Assembly (NCBI GenBank): GCA_027559495.1
Contig: JAMXSV010000008.1
Span: 806,001-870,000 of the forward strand
From: Aurifilum marmelostoma
Taxonomy: Eukaryota > Ascomycota > Sordariomycetes > Diaporthales > Cryphonectriaceae
Direction of reading: 5' to 3'
DNA length: 64,000 bases
Part shown: positions 46,029 through 57,685 of the stretch, one piece after another
Layout: the number at the start of each line of letters is the position of its first letter
Numbering within the stretch: the first letter of the stretch is position 1
Made by a program: the position numbers and the translations under genes
Notes under the pieces: model-generated
What the model was told of the DNA's origin: nothing
The model's input: only the letters and a program-made list of their open reading frames with translations
Databases searched by the model: none

Positions 46029-47099
46029 TGCGAGGTATTGCATTGCTGTTTTCCACTTGTCATTTTGGAGGGCACAGGCTTGCTCACGTGAACACGGCTG
46101 GAGGCGGTTATGGTGGCTGGATGTTGACAAGCCCAGGGGAAAAAATAAAAAATAAAAATAAAGTTCATGCAGGCTGCAGTGATACAGACTGCGAAATAAA
46201 GAACTGCCAGTTCACTCGTGGTTTTATTTCATTCTTTTTACATATATATATTTTTAATGGTTAGTCGTGCGATGAAGGCAGGTGTTCCATGAGGAGGTGT
46301 TTTTCTCTTTCCAAAAACATTTCTGTCTGAGAACAAACGTCACAAGAGTCAGGTTAGTAAGCATGAGAAAGATGGAGGGGGAGGGGACATAAGACGCTTG
46401 GACCTAAGCGAGGCCTGAGCTTCACATATATGCGCTAACAGTCTGGGGAATCTTTGAGACAAGCGCAGAGAGTCCTAATGGTACCCTTGTCCGAGGCCCA
46501 CTCTTTATTCCCCCCCCCCCCCTGCCTGCGTAAATTTTGTGGCCGAGCCTGCCAGCCAAAGAGCACAGCAAAGCAGAGCTGAGGCAGACCTGGAGCCAAG
46601 CAGCAACAACCTCAACATCGTCTGCCCAGCAGGTCGGCGAGCTCCACCCCAAACAACATCATCCTACCATCATCGTCACACCTCTCTCCGGTCCCAGTAT
46701 TTCTGCTTTCATATTCTATCACATTGGAAAAATTGCCTTTGTCATTGCTAGGTGCAAAGTATACAGTGCCACCCTGCCAATCTTGGTCAAGATGATGACG
46801 CCAATCCAGAGCTAACCTTGCTGCTGTTGTTCAGATCTGAAGTCAGAGCCAGGAATCGCCGCGTCTTCGTTGCCTCGCCCCGCCCCCCTCGAGTTGCGTT
46901 ACGAATCGTGCATCTTTCCAGACAACCAGACGTTGCTGCCATCACCCAGGACCGCCCGAGGTCTACTGAAGCTGGCCTCGACACGCCACGCCAATCGCGA
47001 TCAACACAACCTACGCAGCATCTCAGCAGCGGCTCCGTCTTTCTGGTGCGTCTCCAGCAGTGACCACCGCTGCGAATCATCCGCTCCCAAGCCGGCAAG
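46029..47099. other. Intergenic spacer and deubiquitinase leader
   Basis: The left part is AT-rich 3' flank (AAATAAAAATAAA near 46148). A C homopolymer of about 12 lies near 46510-46521. The right 450 bases are CA/CC-rich and look like the promoter and a long leader of the next gene. No separate gene is supported. Confidence 0.5.
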
Positions 47100-50000
47100 A
47101 TGAGCAACCACTTGCCGGCTGGGCAACCAGCCATGCAAGGGGGAGGTAGAGGTGGCTACGGCGGTCATAACGGCCAGTCTGGCTACGGTGCACCTCCGAC
47201 CAACGGAGGTGGACCGGCTTCCATACCACCCCCTCCGCAGCACCATGGCCGCGGGCAGTCGCAGTACCCGCAGCCGCACTACTACCATCAGCCAGGATAT
47301 CACCAGACCAACATGTACAACAGCGGGTACATGCCATCATACAACGCATACGCATACCCGTATCACCCGCAGTATGGTCACAACGGCATGGCGCCCCAGG
47401 GAGGCTATCACACCAATTACTACCCACAACAGCCCGTCATGTACAGTCCGCAGCCGCCGCTGCATGCCAATCTCTATCAGCACCAGCAGTCTCCTGGCAT
47501 GCCACCTTACGCCATGCATCAGCAACACTCCATCGCCCAACCCATGACCTCACCATTCTCACAGCCTCCCGTCTCTATGGTTCCGAACGCCCACGCTGCA
47601 CTCCCTACGCTCCCTCCCACGCCCGCTTCCAATCACGCTTCCCAAGCTTCTGCGCTTCCTTTCACCCCACCAGCCCAACAACCACCTGAGCCACCTTCTG
47701 ACCACCAGTCTTTCATCGACGAATCTTTCAACGATGATGTTGCGGTCGAGTCCGATCCCTCCCAACAGATGACCCCATCAAGACCAGCATCTTCCATCGC
47801 TCCAGAGTCCCCTCTGGTTGAGTCCCCTCTGCCCACCCCAAACCCCGAAGCCATCTGGGGCGCAGTAAGTCTATCACCACCATGGCCCCGCCACATCTTA
47901 CATGCCCCTCTCCCCACCCCCATCTGAGGTTTCAGCCTGGAATATCTTGGGTCAGCACAGGACTAATTCCAAAATAGCTGCCCTGGTCAACACACGAGGA
48001 CGAGCCGTGGCCCAAACGCAAGAAGTTCAAAAAGAGAAAGGCTAAGCCGATCGCGGACGGAGATGTCACTCTGCAACCGTCGCAGGCTGCCCAAATCGAA
48101 GCATCCATACCTGTCAAGGCCGTCGAAGATCTTCAGATCACAACTGACGCACAAGATGATTCCAGCCACACGGACGAGACCACGTCTACGGTCAATGTTA
48201 CTACTGATACATTGACCACAAGCACGCCTGAACCACCAGCGTCTGCCAACCTGGCCACCCCGCCCGTCACTGCCCCCCCAGCAGACCTCAAAGACTGTTA
48301 CTTCTCGCGCGGCAGTGCCTGTCGTCCCGACTCTGCCCGTTTTACCCAAGTCTAGCACTGTGATGAGCAAGACAGACGTGGCCAAGGGATTGGCTGACGG
48401 CAAGTCAGGCGGGGAACCTCAGGCGCAGACCCAGACTTCTGGGGATGGGGAGGATCAAGAGGCCAAGCCTGCAACAAAGCCTTTGTTCAAGAACTGGGCG
48501 GCGGTGTTGAGGGGCCCAACAGATGCCAAACCTGCCGCGGGTGCTCGATCCACTGTGAACGGAACGGCAGTTACCAGCGAAGCTGGCTCTGATCCACAGA
48601 CTGTTGGAGCTTCTGGACTTGCCCAACCGGGAGCCAAGACTCTTGCTGAAGTTCTCCGCTCTTTTCGTGTTGATTCCAATGACAAGACTGCCTTTTTCAT
48701 TGAGCCTCGTGGTTTACTGAACTCAGGTGTGGACTGCTATATGAACTCTGTGGGTCCATCCACCCCCAATCCTCTTGGCAGTATGAATACTGATGATACG
48801 ACGTGTGCAGATCCTGCAGGTGCTGCTATACTGCCGCCCCTTCTACAACTTCCTCAACGAGGTGAAGACTAAGTGTCGTATCAATATGAAGCTGCTGCTG
48901 CTGGAAGCCCTGTAAGTACATCTGGCTGCTTTTCACCTGTAAAACACTAACAAGCATGGCAGGATTGAGTTTCATGACCAATTCAAAGTCATTGATGCAG
49001 CTGGCACAACCGAGCAGCTGAGAGCTAAAGTGCAGGACAAATACCAGCAATTTGGCGAGCCTTTCAGGGCAGACTTTTTGTATGACAAGGCATTCAAGAC
49101 TCCAACTTTTGTCAAATCCAAGCTCAAAGTAAGTGTGATGCGACTCCTCTGCAGGGTTTCAACATCAAACATTGGGCTAATAATTTGTGTAGCTTGGAAA
49201 GCAACAGGATGCTGAAGAATTTCTGACCCTGCTCTTTGACGGCCTTCAGACAGAGTGTGCTAGTGAGATCAAGGATGCTAGTGACACAGTCTCCAGGGTT
49301 GACGACGAGGCTGAAGGTTGGACCACTGTTGACAGCCGACAGAAGTCTACAGTCACCCAGTCATCTGGACCACCACAGGTTCCCACCCCATTGACAAGAA
49401 TCTTCCAAGGTCAAACCCGGTCAGAGCTGCGGAGCCCTGGTCGCAAGGACTCAAGCACCGATCAGCCATTCTACACCCTCCGGCTCCACATTGATGACGC
49501 ATCAGTCAGGAACGTTCAACAGGCCATGGAGTGGTCAAATGTGGCCCAGGCGATCAAAGACTATTCCTCGCCCAAGGGAGCTGTCACTGCAACTCAACAA
49601 CAATTCATACACAAGCTGCCGGCTGTCTTGATTCTTCAGCTGGTGCGATTCGAGCAATCGATTGATGGCTCATACCGCAAGCTGGGGAAGAAAGTAGGCT
49701 ATCCCCTCGATCTCGAGATACCGCCAGCCGTTCTCTCGAGGCCCAGGCGGAACGAGTACTCGGCCAGCAAGACCGGTATCCCGCGTTACAGTCTTACAGC
49801 TGTAGTCTACCACCATGGCGCAGACACGCACCACGGTCACTACAGTGTGGATGTCCGGCGCCAGGATGGCGAGAGCTGGATTCGCATCAACGATACGAAG
49901 CTCGAGCCGATCACCAGCCAGGACGTCACCGACATGGGCAGCGAGGATGCCCCTCTGAGGCCGGCTGTCGCCAACAAGGACAGTGGTATCGACTCGTCGA

Positions 50001-50209
50001 GTAATCGTTTCGCGGCCATGGGAGAGGAAGGCAGTGTGGTGGACGACGGTGGCGACTGGAAGCAGGTTGGCCCGACCAACGGCACCAAAAAGTACAGCAG
50101 TGTCGTCAATGGCAGGTCTTCTGGCACCAGCACTCCTCGGGGAGCGCCTGTCAAGGACAATAAGGACAACAAGGTCGCATACCTGTTGTTCTATCAGCAG
50201 CAGATCTAG
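47100..50209 (+). CDS. UBP3: Ubiquitin C-terminal hydrolase, USP10/Ubp3 type, one frame break
   Basis: This is a cysteine deubiquitinase of the Ubp3/USP10 group. Exons are 47100-47864, 47978-48749, 48811-48911, 48963-49128 and 49193-50209. The N-terminal 250 residues are Tyr/Gln/Pro/Gly-rich and prion-like. The catalytic Cys box is RGLLNSGVDCYMNSILQVLL near residues 498-517. The conserved YCRPFYNFLNEVK, QQDAEEFLTLLFDGL and LPAVLILQLVRFE follow. The His box is THHGHYSVDV near 814 with the partner WIRINDTKLEPI. It ends KVAYLLFYQQQI, a normal USP terminus. The frame breaks at a C7 run (48273-48279). Dropping one C restores the Thr/Ser-rich text before VVPTLPVLPKSS and makes 940 codons exactly. 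A homopolymer error is the likeliest cause. Confidence 0.9.
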
Positions 50210-50584
50210 GAGCTGCAAGCTGCAAAGCCTGACAAAGGGGGCAGTTGCAGTGGGCACTCGGACGCAAGCCAGGCAGCTTCAGTTGGTGGAGAAGATAGCG
50301 CACTTGCGGAAAGTGGCGTGCACGGGTTGGTCGAAGGGAGCGTTGTTGAGACCTCGAGCGATAGGCCGAAAACAAAACCGGCGAATGCAAAGGCGACGGC
50401 ATGTAGAAGACAGAATGGCGCCAGCCGAGTGAACCAGACACAAAAGAGAACGACCACGACGTCAGAAATTTCATGCGGGAATGCGAGTCGAGACAGAGAG
50501 ACCGAAACGTTACGCGTTACGAACAATGAAGAGAAGGGGGGCAATGTTGGAGGTGAAGATGTCGACGAAGCAGCTGTCAACGCC
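50210..50584 (+). other. Spacer, stop-free in the deubiquitinase frame
   Basis: The 375 bases between the deubiquitinase stop (TAG 50207-50209) and the first in-frame ATG of the next gene contain 125 sense codons and no stop in that frame. There is no ATG in that frame before 50585. This could mean the next gene begins upstream with a start I cannot see. Confidence 0.5.
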
Positions 50585-52284
50585 ATGCTCATGTCCTCGT
50601 CCAGACTTTGCGTGTTGGACTCAGATTTCGAGACGATCGAATCGGTCCGTGGAACTGAGGACAGTGCCACCTCCAGTGTCACACTCGCTGGCGATCTTGA
50701 TACTGCCACGCCTTCTCGGAACACGACGGCCGCAATCGACCATGTAATACCTCATGATCCTACAAGCAAGCCACCCACGATCGGCGACCGTGCTGAAAAG
50801 CGTGCTAAGCGCTCCGATGTTTATGATTTGGCGACTCTCTCGCTCGAGCTGACAACGACTGAGACTGGATCGGGGTCTTCCAAGAAACTAACCCATACGA
50901 ACAAAAACAACAACGTTGATCCTGATAATGAAGATGAGAGGAGAGCGGCCGAGCTGAAGAGAGCGAGCCGAGCTCGGTACAAGAAGGGGAAGAGAGAGCG
51001 CGACAAGGAGGCGAAGGCTATTGCAAAGGCTAGGGCTCGAGGAGAAGAGGCGCTGTTAGCTGTAGACACCCACGTGAGGGTCTTGTTCGAGAGGCGGGAC
51101 CGGTTTTTAGATGTACCTCCAGGAGACTGGGGGACAATAATCTCATCAGTTGTCCCGGAAGCTTCCCAATCGCGAATGATGCTATGGCTGGCTGGTAAGC
51201 ATGGATGTAGGTGGCTGCACATGCCAGACGGGTTGATCCTATGTAACGCACGGTCACGCGCTATATGTATCGCAGAGATGCAAAAGCTCAGGAGCATGTT
51301 GGGGGAGGGGGCATCCCTTACCTGCCCCCTGGAACCATTGGTAATTGGGACCTCGGGTCTTACGACGGAGACGGTCTCCTGACAAGATGGTCACCGCTTT
51401 TCAAGGAATTGTTAGAGCTGATGCTGGATTTTGCGTCGAGCGCGCATACTTGGCTGCTGTGCTCCGTGGAGCTGAATCTCCTCTTGAACTCCCGCGCCGG
51501 GGTGAAGGAGGAACAACAACCTGCTCTTGAGTTTGAACAGCCCCCGGAATTCAGGCAGCGCCTCTCCACGATATCTGAGTTCATGGACAAGCATATCGAG
51601 CCGACGATGCGTGCGTGGAAGCAGGGAAGGTGTCACGAACGCTGCGAGTTGCAGACGGAGTGGTATGAGAGATCCAAGAAGGCCACTACAGAGATGATTG
51701 GTCTCCAGCGTCAACTGAGCGCACAAGACGAAGCAGAATGGGCAAAATTTCTGCAGTCTGGTACCGGAGAGGCCTGTTGGGTGGAGGCAGTAATCGTTCA
51801 GTCCCATCTATACGGGGTACAGGCGCTGACGTGCCTGGTAAGGTTGTTCGCGGATAGAACCACTGGAAGACCACATACAGCCCTGACGGCGGGACACGCC
51901 TTGGAGATGATATGGGAGGCCAGAGAGGAGATGAAACACGGGGTAGAAGCCAAGTGCCAGTTCCACCACCAAGCACAGGAGTTCAGGTCTGAAGCCTTGG
52001 GGCCTGGAACCCTGCTGCGGCGGTACGTGGAGGCGGCGCGCACCTTCTGCGACACCACCTCCAAGTGGAGCGCATGTGCCTTGGCCGCGCACTGGGCCAT
52101 GAACCAGGACGTGTCAAGGTATGCGCCGGCGGCCGTGATGCTCCCCGGCCCGGAGGCGGTCTCCTGGGCACGAGAGACCGCTAGTTTCGCTAGGCACATA
52201 GAACAAAGTGTCCTTTTGCGCGGAAGCAAGGAGCCAGGGATGCTGGTGCCGCCAATAGACGGCATGGACGGCAAGGCAGCCTGA
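50585..52284 (+). CDS. Unrecognised protein, one frame break
   Basis: I do not recognise the family. The first ATG in frame is at 50585 (MLMSSSRLCVLDSDFETIES), with another at 50591. The first 100 residues are polar. A basic Lys/Arg/Ala-rich helix follows (RRAAELKRASRARYKKGKRE, then DKEAKAIAKARARGEEALL). Then comes a folded-looking part (VPPGDWGTIISSVVPEASQS, HGCRWLHMPDGLILCNARSR). Near 51301-51311 the frame breaks between two G5 runs. Adding one G leads into GIPYLPPGTIGNWDLGSYDG and a helical C-terminal half of about 320 residues with Trp- and Cys-containing helices. With one G added the gene is exactly 567 codons. The gene is close behind the deubiquitinase and convergent with a DUF952 gene. 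The true start may be upstream. Confidence 0.65.
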
Positions 52285-52536
52285 GATGGGCAGAACATAG
52301 GGGGCGGCGGGTGCTTGAGTGCCACTGTATTTAGATGTAATGGGTAGAAGAGAGAGAGAGAGAGAAAGGACGTAGCGAGCAGCAGCGTGTGGCTGAACAG
52401 CGCTGGATGAGGGGAATGACCATCAAGTCAGTTTGTAGTGAACATGCCAAAGAATACTTTTCTTGATCTGCTTTCTGCTCTGCTCACGTCTACTATGTGT
52501 CCAGCCAGCTCCCCTTCCATGCCACTCACGATCCTA

Positions 52537-53118
52537 CTACTCTAACCACTCCGACGCAGCAAAGACCTCCTGCCACCCTTGCTCCTTGCCTTCCCCTCCT
52601 GTCGTCCTCTCAAACTTCTCAACAGAGTCCACGTCCGCCGCGCCAAAGGTGCCGTACAGGTGAGGGCAGCCGTCGTTGTCGTTGGGGGGGATCATCCCAC
52701 TTGATTGTCGACAAGGGCGCGAGGCGGATCTTGATGAGCCACAGGGTGGTGTGGGCGGCGAAGAAGAGGCCGGCAGTGATTGGGATCTAGGAACCGAGAC
52801 GAGGAGGATGAGTCGGGCGATGACGATCATGGTGAGCAGGGACGACGGGTTGGGGTTGGGGTGGGGGGGGCGTGGAGAATTTCAAATGAGAAGAAAGAGA
52901 GAATGGGGAGAAACAGAGTCTAGGGGTGTTTTGATGGTGTGCGCGTCACTTTTTTTTCCCTTTTTCCTTCAAGAACTCACCTGCCGGGCGGTGCTCAGGT
53001 GGATGAAGCCATCCTGCCGGTCAAGCTCGGATGGGGGAAAGACCTCCGGGATGGGAGACGGAGGCGCCGAGTCGACGATCTTGTAGACGTATTCTGGGAG
53101 GACTTTTGGTGCTGGCAT
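52537..53118 (-). CDS. DUF952 family protein, one frame break
   Basis: DUF952 proteins are small and of unknown function. Minus-strand exons are 53118-52981 and 52786-52537. The start MPAPKVLPEYVYKIVDSAPP leads into the family's DRQDGFIHLSTARQ, which ends at a phase-0 donor GTGAGT. Exon 2 reads IPITAGLFFAAHTTLWLIKI. The frame breaks at a G7 run on the plus strand (52684-52690). Dropping one base gives KWDDPPNDNDGCPHLYGTFG and then VDSVEKFER to the stop. With that change the gene is exactly 129 codons. The Ile/Leu-rich strand pattern and CPHLYG are typical of the family. The break is probably a homopolymer error. Confidence 0.82.
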
Positions 53119-53671
53119 TCTTGAGGTGCGGATGGTAGGTGAAAGAAGGTTCAGTCAGTCGAGGATGAAATCCCAAGATCGTTGAGGGGTCGATGATGGA
53201 AAGGAGATGGGGAGAGAAATTTCTTTTTCGCGGTGGTCAATGTCGCAAGAGGGAATTGTGATTCGTTGTGTGCTGTACAGGGCCGGACTCGTGGTGTAAG
53301 CGGATCAACCTGTCTACCACGATTCCACACCCTCAGAAAACAAAAATAAAAAATCACCAACGTGGTTCACTCATATCAATATTTGGTTCGAAAGATATGT
53401 ATCAAGTATCATGCGGCTTGCTCATCATTATGAAAGGTATCATTTCTCCACTCCTCGCTGGGAGTAGACAGGAAGTTTTTTTTTCTTCTTCTTTGGTTGT
53501 CTTGGCTGTATTTATCGCACTTTCATTGTCCACAATCCACCACACCCCAACTAGACAATGCATGAGCCGCTCACGCTCCCTCGACCGAAGCGTCCCGGTC
53601 ATCTGATGGTCTTCTCCCAAGACGCCGCCTCTCATTTAGAGGGCGAGATTTGCACGGCAATGCACCCAAGT
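53119..53671. other. Intergenic spacer
   Basis: A 553-base tandem minus-strand spacer holding the DUF952 promoter and the Nup85 3' flank. I see no gene in it. Confidence 0.55.
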
Positions 53672-56600
53672 CTACATCATACCACTGTCCGCCTCTATCA
53701 GCCACAACTTGGCCAGGTCCTTGGTCAATCCTAGGCGCAAGATGCGCAACACCTTCTCCGCCGTGGTCGAATAGTCCAGACCAGATCTCCAGTCCCAACC
53801 CCTCTTGACATTCGTCTTGGATGCCGGTAGGCCCGGACCAGACCCTTGACCACCCGCCACGGACCGATGCAGCTGTGACGCCAGCATCGATGTGCCCGAC
53901 ATGCCCACGGACCCTGACCCAGACTTCTTCAAGAGGTCTGCAGGCGTTGAGCCCTTGAGCAGGGCCGGGGCAGAAGCCAGCACTAGCTGGAAAAAGTCAT
54001 TGCTCGCCTTGAAGACGCTCCCGCCGACCGTCTCGATGTCTTCGACCGCTTTGAGGAGGACGTCGATCTGCTCAAGTGCAAGGAGAGGCGATGCGCCCGG
54101 GTTTCGCTCAGTCTGGTTGACGAACACCAGAACCTCGCCGAGCAGAGCGAGGAGGAACTCTTCACCGACAATAGCATCGCGGGACGCGTCATACAGGCCG
54201 CCACGAATGTTGTCGTCAGAGGACGCAATGACAACGGTCAGCGCCCCCACGGCCGACTGACGTCGTCGGGCAAGGGGTAAAGACTCGTCGTCGCGGATCT
54301 CGTAGAATTTTCGCAGTGTCGCGTAGCCGGCAAGCATCTTGCCTAGAAGCTCGGCGGCCTCCAGGTCTTGCTTCGCGAACAGCTCCAGGGTCGTGTTTCG
54401 CTGCTTCAGCAGCTTTCGTAGGTGACCATCGAGCTCTGCAGTAGGCGGATAGGCTGCAGATTGGAACAGGCAGATGCCGATGAGGAAGTGCATCACATCG
54501 CGCACCTTGCCTGGCCGGTGGGCAAGAGCGTAGTACCACATTGCTTCGCCGAAGCGATCGCTGTGTTCCCTGAGGATATCGCCAAAGTGCTTTGGGTCTT
54601 GTTAGTCCGACAATCTTTGCAAGTTCATCTAGTGCCTCAGAGGGTCAAGTAACTCACCTCTGCAACTTGCTCAGCGAACTGGAGCATGCCGAGATCATTG
54701 AGCAGCCGCCACACCTTGTCAACCATCTCACTTGAGCCCTCGCTAATCTCCTGCAGGATGGTCTCCACCAGCTCACCAACAGTCTCCTCGGAGCGCTTTG
54801 GCGAGTCCATGCGGCCGAGGACATGTATTGCGACCTCCCAGCCATCGCGAGTGACGCCAAATTTGTCCTGTACTGAAGACATGTCCTTGTAGTTGGCCAG
54901 TTCTTGTGCATACTGGATCAGGGTGTTGTCCTTGATCCCATCCGCCTCATCAGGATCTTGCGGGTTAACGCCCAGAACCTCGAGATCCTCCATATCGAGG
55001 TCCTCGAATGCGTAGAGGGCTGAGGGCTGGTGCTGAGGAAGCCAACGGCCCAAAGATGCTATCTCTGCCACCGCTGCAGCCACCGGCAATGACCACGTCC
55101 GCAGGAGAGCGATCACAGCTTTTGCGTTGTCCTCGAAGATACACGCCATTCCCACCTCGACCGGGTTCAGTACATTGAAATGGAAGTCATTAGGTCCCAC
55201 AGCCGTCTGAAGGCAGCGAGCCAGGCGTTCCATGTATCCATCGGCGCCATCATTCTGGGACGTCAGGACCAGGCTTTGAGACGTGGAGAGCTGAATATTC
55301 CTGTCGCCGCGAGTCTCATCCCACCATCCGAAAAGACCGATAGTCGCCTCACACCAGTCCTGGGCCGTCTCGAGAATGACATCAGGCGCGCCAAGGGCGA
55401 TTTCGAAGATGACGTTGAGGTTCTCGTAGATTTCCCAGGGCACTTGGCTCTCAGCTTTTCGAGCTACGGCAGCAAGGGACTGGTGACTCTCAGACGGGTC
55501 GACATCGATGGCCATCGCATTCTTTCCCTCCGCGAACCGCCGCAGCTGTTCGAGCTTGCCCCGTGCCTTGATTCGGAAGAGGGTCCAGTCGCTGTTCCAG
55601 ATCTCCCAGTTACCTTTCTTGGCGGGGCACTCCTCGAGCATGGCGCAGGTCTCCTCGGTCGCTCGGCGCACGTTGTCCAGCGCCCGACCAGTGTACTCGA
55701 GCTCTCCCCGACGGTTCGCCTTGACTTTCTCCCAAGCCGCATTCACGAGAAGGTTCTGTGCGTCCGCAACCTGGCTCCGCAGCAGAGCCATACAGACTGT
55801 GGGCCAGAACATGGAGTGGCTGGCGGGGCATGGTTTGCAGTCAAGCACTTCTTGGACTTGAGTTGGGTAAGGATTATGGTACTCGGATAGCCAGCGGAAT
55901 AGAGTCTCTGGGAGGGGTTCGGTCATTTTGCTGTCGTTACCCGTCCGTGTGTGGTGTACTTGTAGAGCAAGCGTCGCGAGATAGGCGGCCTTCTCGAAGG
56001 GCGATGCCGATGGAGCGGGGCCAATCTCGGCCACATGCTCCTCGGACGGCATTGGCATGCTGTCGACATGCTTCTTCCAGACACCGGTGAGCTGCCCGGT
56101 GACAGTAGCCAATGCCTCATCGAGTCTCTCGTCGTCTTCTTCGGCGCCGACGCCGTCCTTGTACAGTCGGGTGATGAGGCTCTCGGTGTCGAGTATCAGC
56201 TCGGGTGGCTCGGTGACTGGTGCGTAGTCTGCCTGGCTGTATATGTCCCTCGCATAGGTGGCGCATCTGAAAGAGTGTCGTTGCATGCCAGAGCGCTTTG
56301 TGGTGGCCCGGAATATGCCCTCTGCTTCTCGAAAGACGCGCTCGTCGGCAGCTGGGGTGTTGAGCATCATCAGGTCTGATACGTCGCCGACTTCGTATTC
56401 AGCATCCTCTTCTTCCTGAGCTTGGTCAAGCCACATGTCGCCCTCGTCCCCGTCAGCGTCCTCATCGCCAGAGTAGCCATCAAAGTCTTCCATGAAGCCC
56501 TGTGCTGATCGATTCTTGTTAGGTCGCCCCGCAGCTTGGTAGTCCTCCTCGTCTTCCTCTTCTCCTTCTGCATCCTCGTCTTCATCGTCGTCCTCAACGA

Positions 56601-57033
56601 CCTCTTCTCGCAGTCGTGAGGGCTTTCGAGTCTGAGTGGAGTGGGCGGATCGGCCGAGAGGGGCGTGCGACGTAGGTTTGGGCGCAAACAAATTTTGGGG
56701 TGGCGGCTTGGACGCGAAGGGGTTGATACCCTTGGCGTTCGAGCCCGCATTCATGAAGGGATTCTTGACGGGAGGGGTCTTGTCGCCGAGACCGCTCAGT
56801 GCAAAAGGATTCTGGTTGGGACTAGCACCAGCAGCCTTCATCAGAGAGCTGCCCATGAAGGAGGCAGACGGGGCGCCAGCCGGGGTGCTGCTGGCCTGGG
56901 AGGACGGAGGGGCCCCTGCTGGTGTTGTGGAGGGCAGGCCGCCGAACCTGAGGTTGGTCGCGCCACGGATCCTGTAGTCAGGAGTGGAGGGCAGGATGTC
57001 CTCCTCATCATCGTCAGGGACTCTGAAGGACAT
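53672..57033 (-). CDS. NUP85: Nuclear pore complex protein Nup85
   Basis: Nup85 is a scaffold member of the Y-shaped (Nup84) subcomplex of the nuclear pore. Minus-strand exons are 57033-54658 and 54589-53672, 1097 residues. The first 200 residues are low-complexity with NPFA, NPFM and NLFA pieces and a strongly acidic stretch (VVEDDDEDEDAEGEEEDEED). From about residue 240 an all-alpha scaffold follows. Family-like blocks are FRWLSEYHNPYPTQVQEVLD, SMFWPTVCMALLRSQVADAQ, GWEVAIHVLGRMDSPKR and, across the intron, EHFGDILREHSDRFGEAMWY and ALAHRPGKVRDVMHFLIG. The last exon continues with LKQRNTTLELFAKQDLEAAE and ends in RILRLGLTKDLAKLWLIEAD. The 68-base intron uses an AAAG acceptor, chosen because it restores HFGDILREH. 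Identification rests on remembered family text and overall layout. Confidence 0.82.
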
Positions 57034-57685
57034 GATGGCGACGAAGCTCGATGCGTTCCGCAGAGTTGGGAGGCGGGTCGTGGGTCGGTGGGGTCACGGA
57101 GACGTTAGAGTCTGGGAGTCAGTATCGTAAAGGTTGGGTGTTTTGTTCTTGAAAAGGGGGCTGAGGTGACCATCAGCAGGTCCCCATCAGCAGCTTGTTG
57201 TTGTGCCCAGAAAGAAGTTTCGTAGGAGTGTGTCTGGTGGTGAGAGGTTGGGTTCGACGCGACGGGACTTTCACACAAGGTTGCTTGCAGCAGCAGTACC
57301 GCGACTCGGAAGCAGCCGAGCTTATATAAGCCGGTGTAGCAGGGATGCCCATAGGCTCTCTCACCTTTGGCACATCGCAGCAGACCTTCCATTCTTTCAC
57401 GCGTGTTCCGTCAAGGGCATTGAAGATATGCATATGAGAAAGCAACGGGTATCTAATTCTAATTCATCTGATTTGCATCCCTCTTCCCTGCAGACACCGA
57501 GTCTGGGCCAGCCCAAACCACTTCTCCCCATCATTAAGTTGAAAACTGAGCTCCTTTCCTCTTCAGCATGACAACTGGCTTTGCTTGTGTCATCACTATG
57601 CCTAGAAACATTGGTCCTGCCCTGTGAATCTACTTCTCCCTTGCAGCAGAGAAAGAAGATGGAATGATGGTAGTCGTGTGCTGGA
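57034..57685. other. Intergenic spacer
   Basis: This 652-base spacer holds the Nup85 promoter and the 3' flank of the next minus-strand gene. The overlapping frames show no family match. Confidence 0.55.

Noticed and set aside
5388..52690. Programmed ribosomal frameshifting as the cause of the breaks
   Set aside because: Shifts go in both directions, sit at plain homopolymers in unrelated genes, and lack slippery heptamers with downstream structures.
13699..57033. A biosynthetic or defence gene cluster
   Set aside because: The genes belong to unrelated housekeeping pathways, and no backbone synthase, NLR or tailoring set is present.
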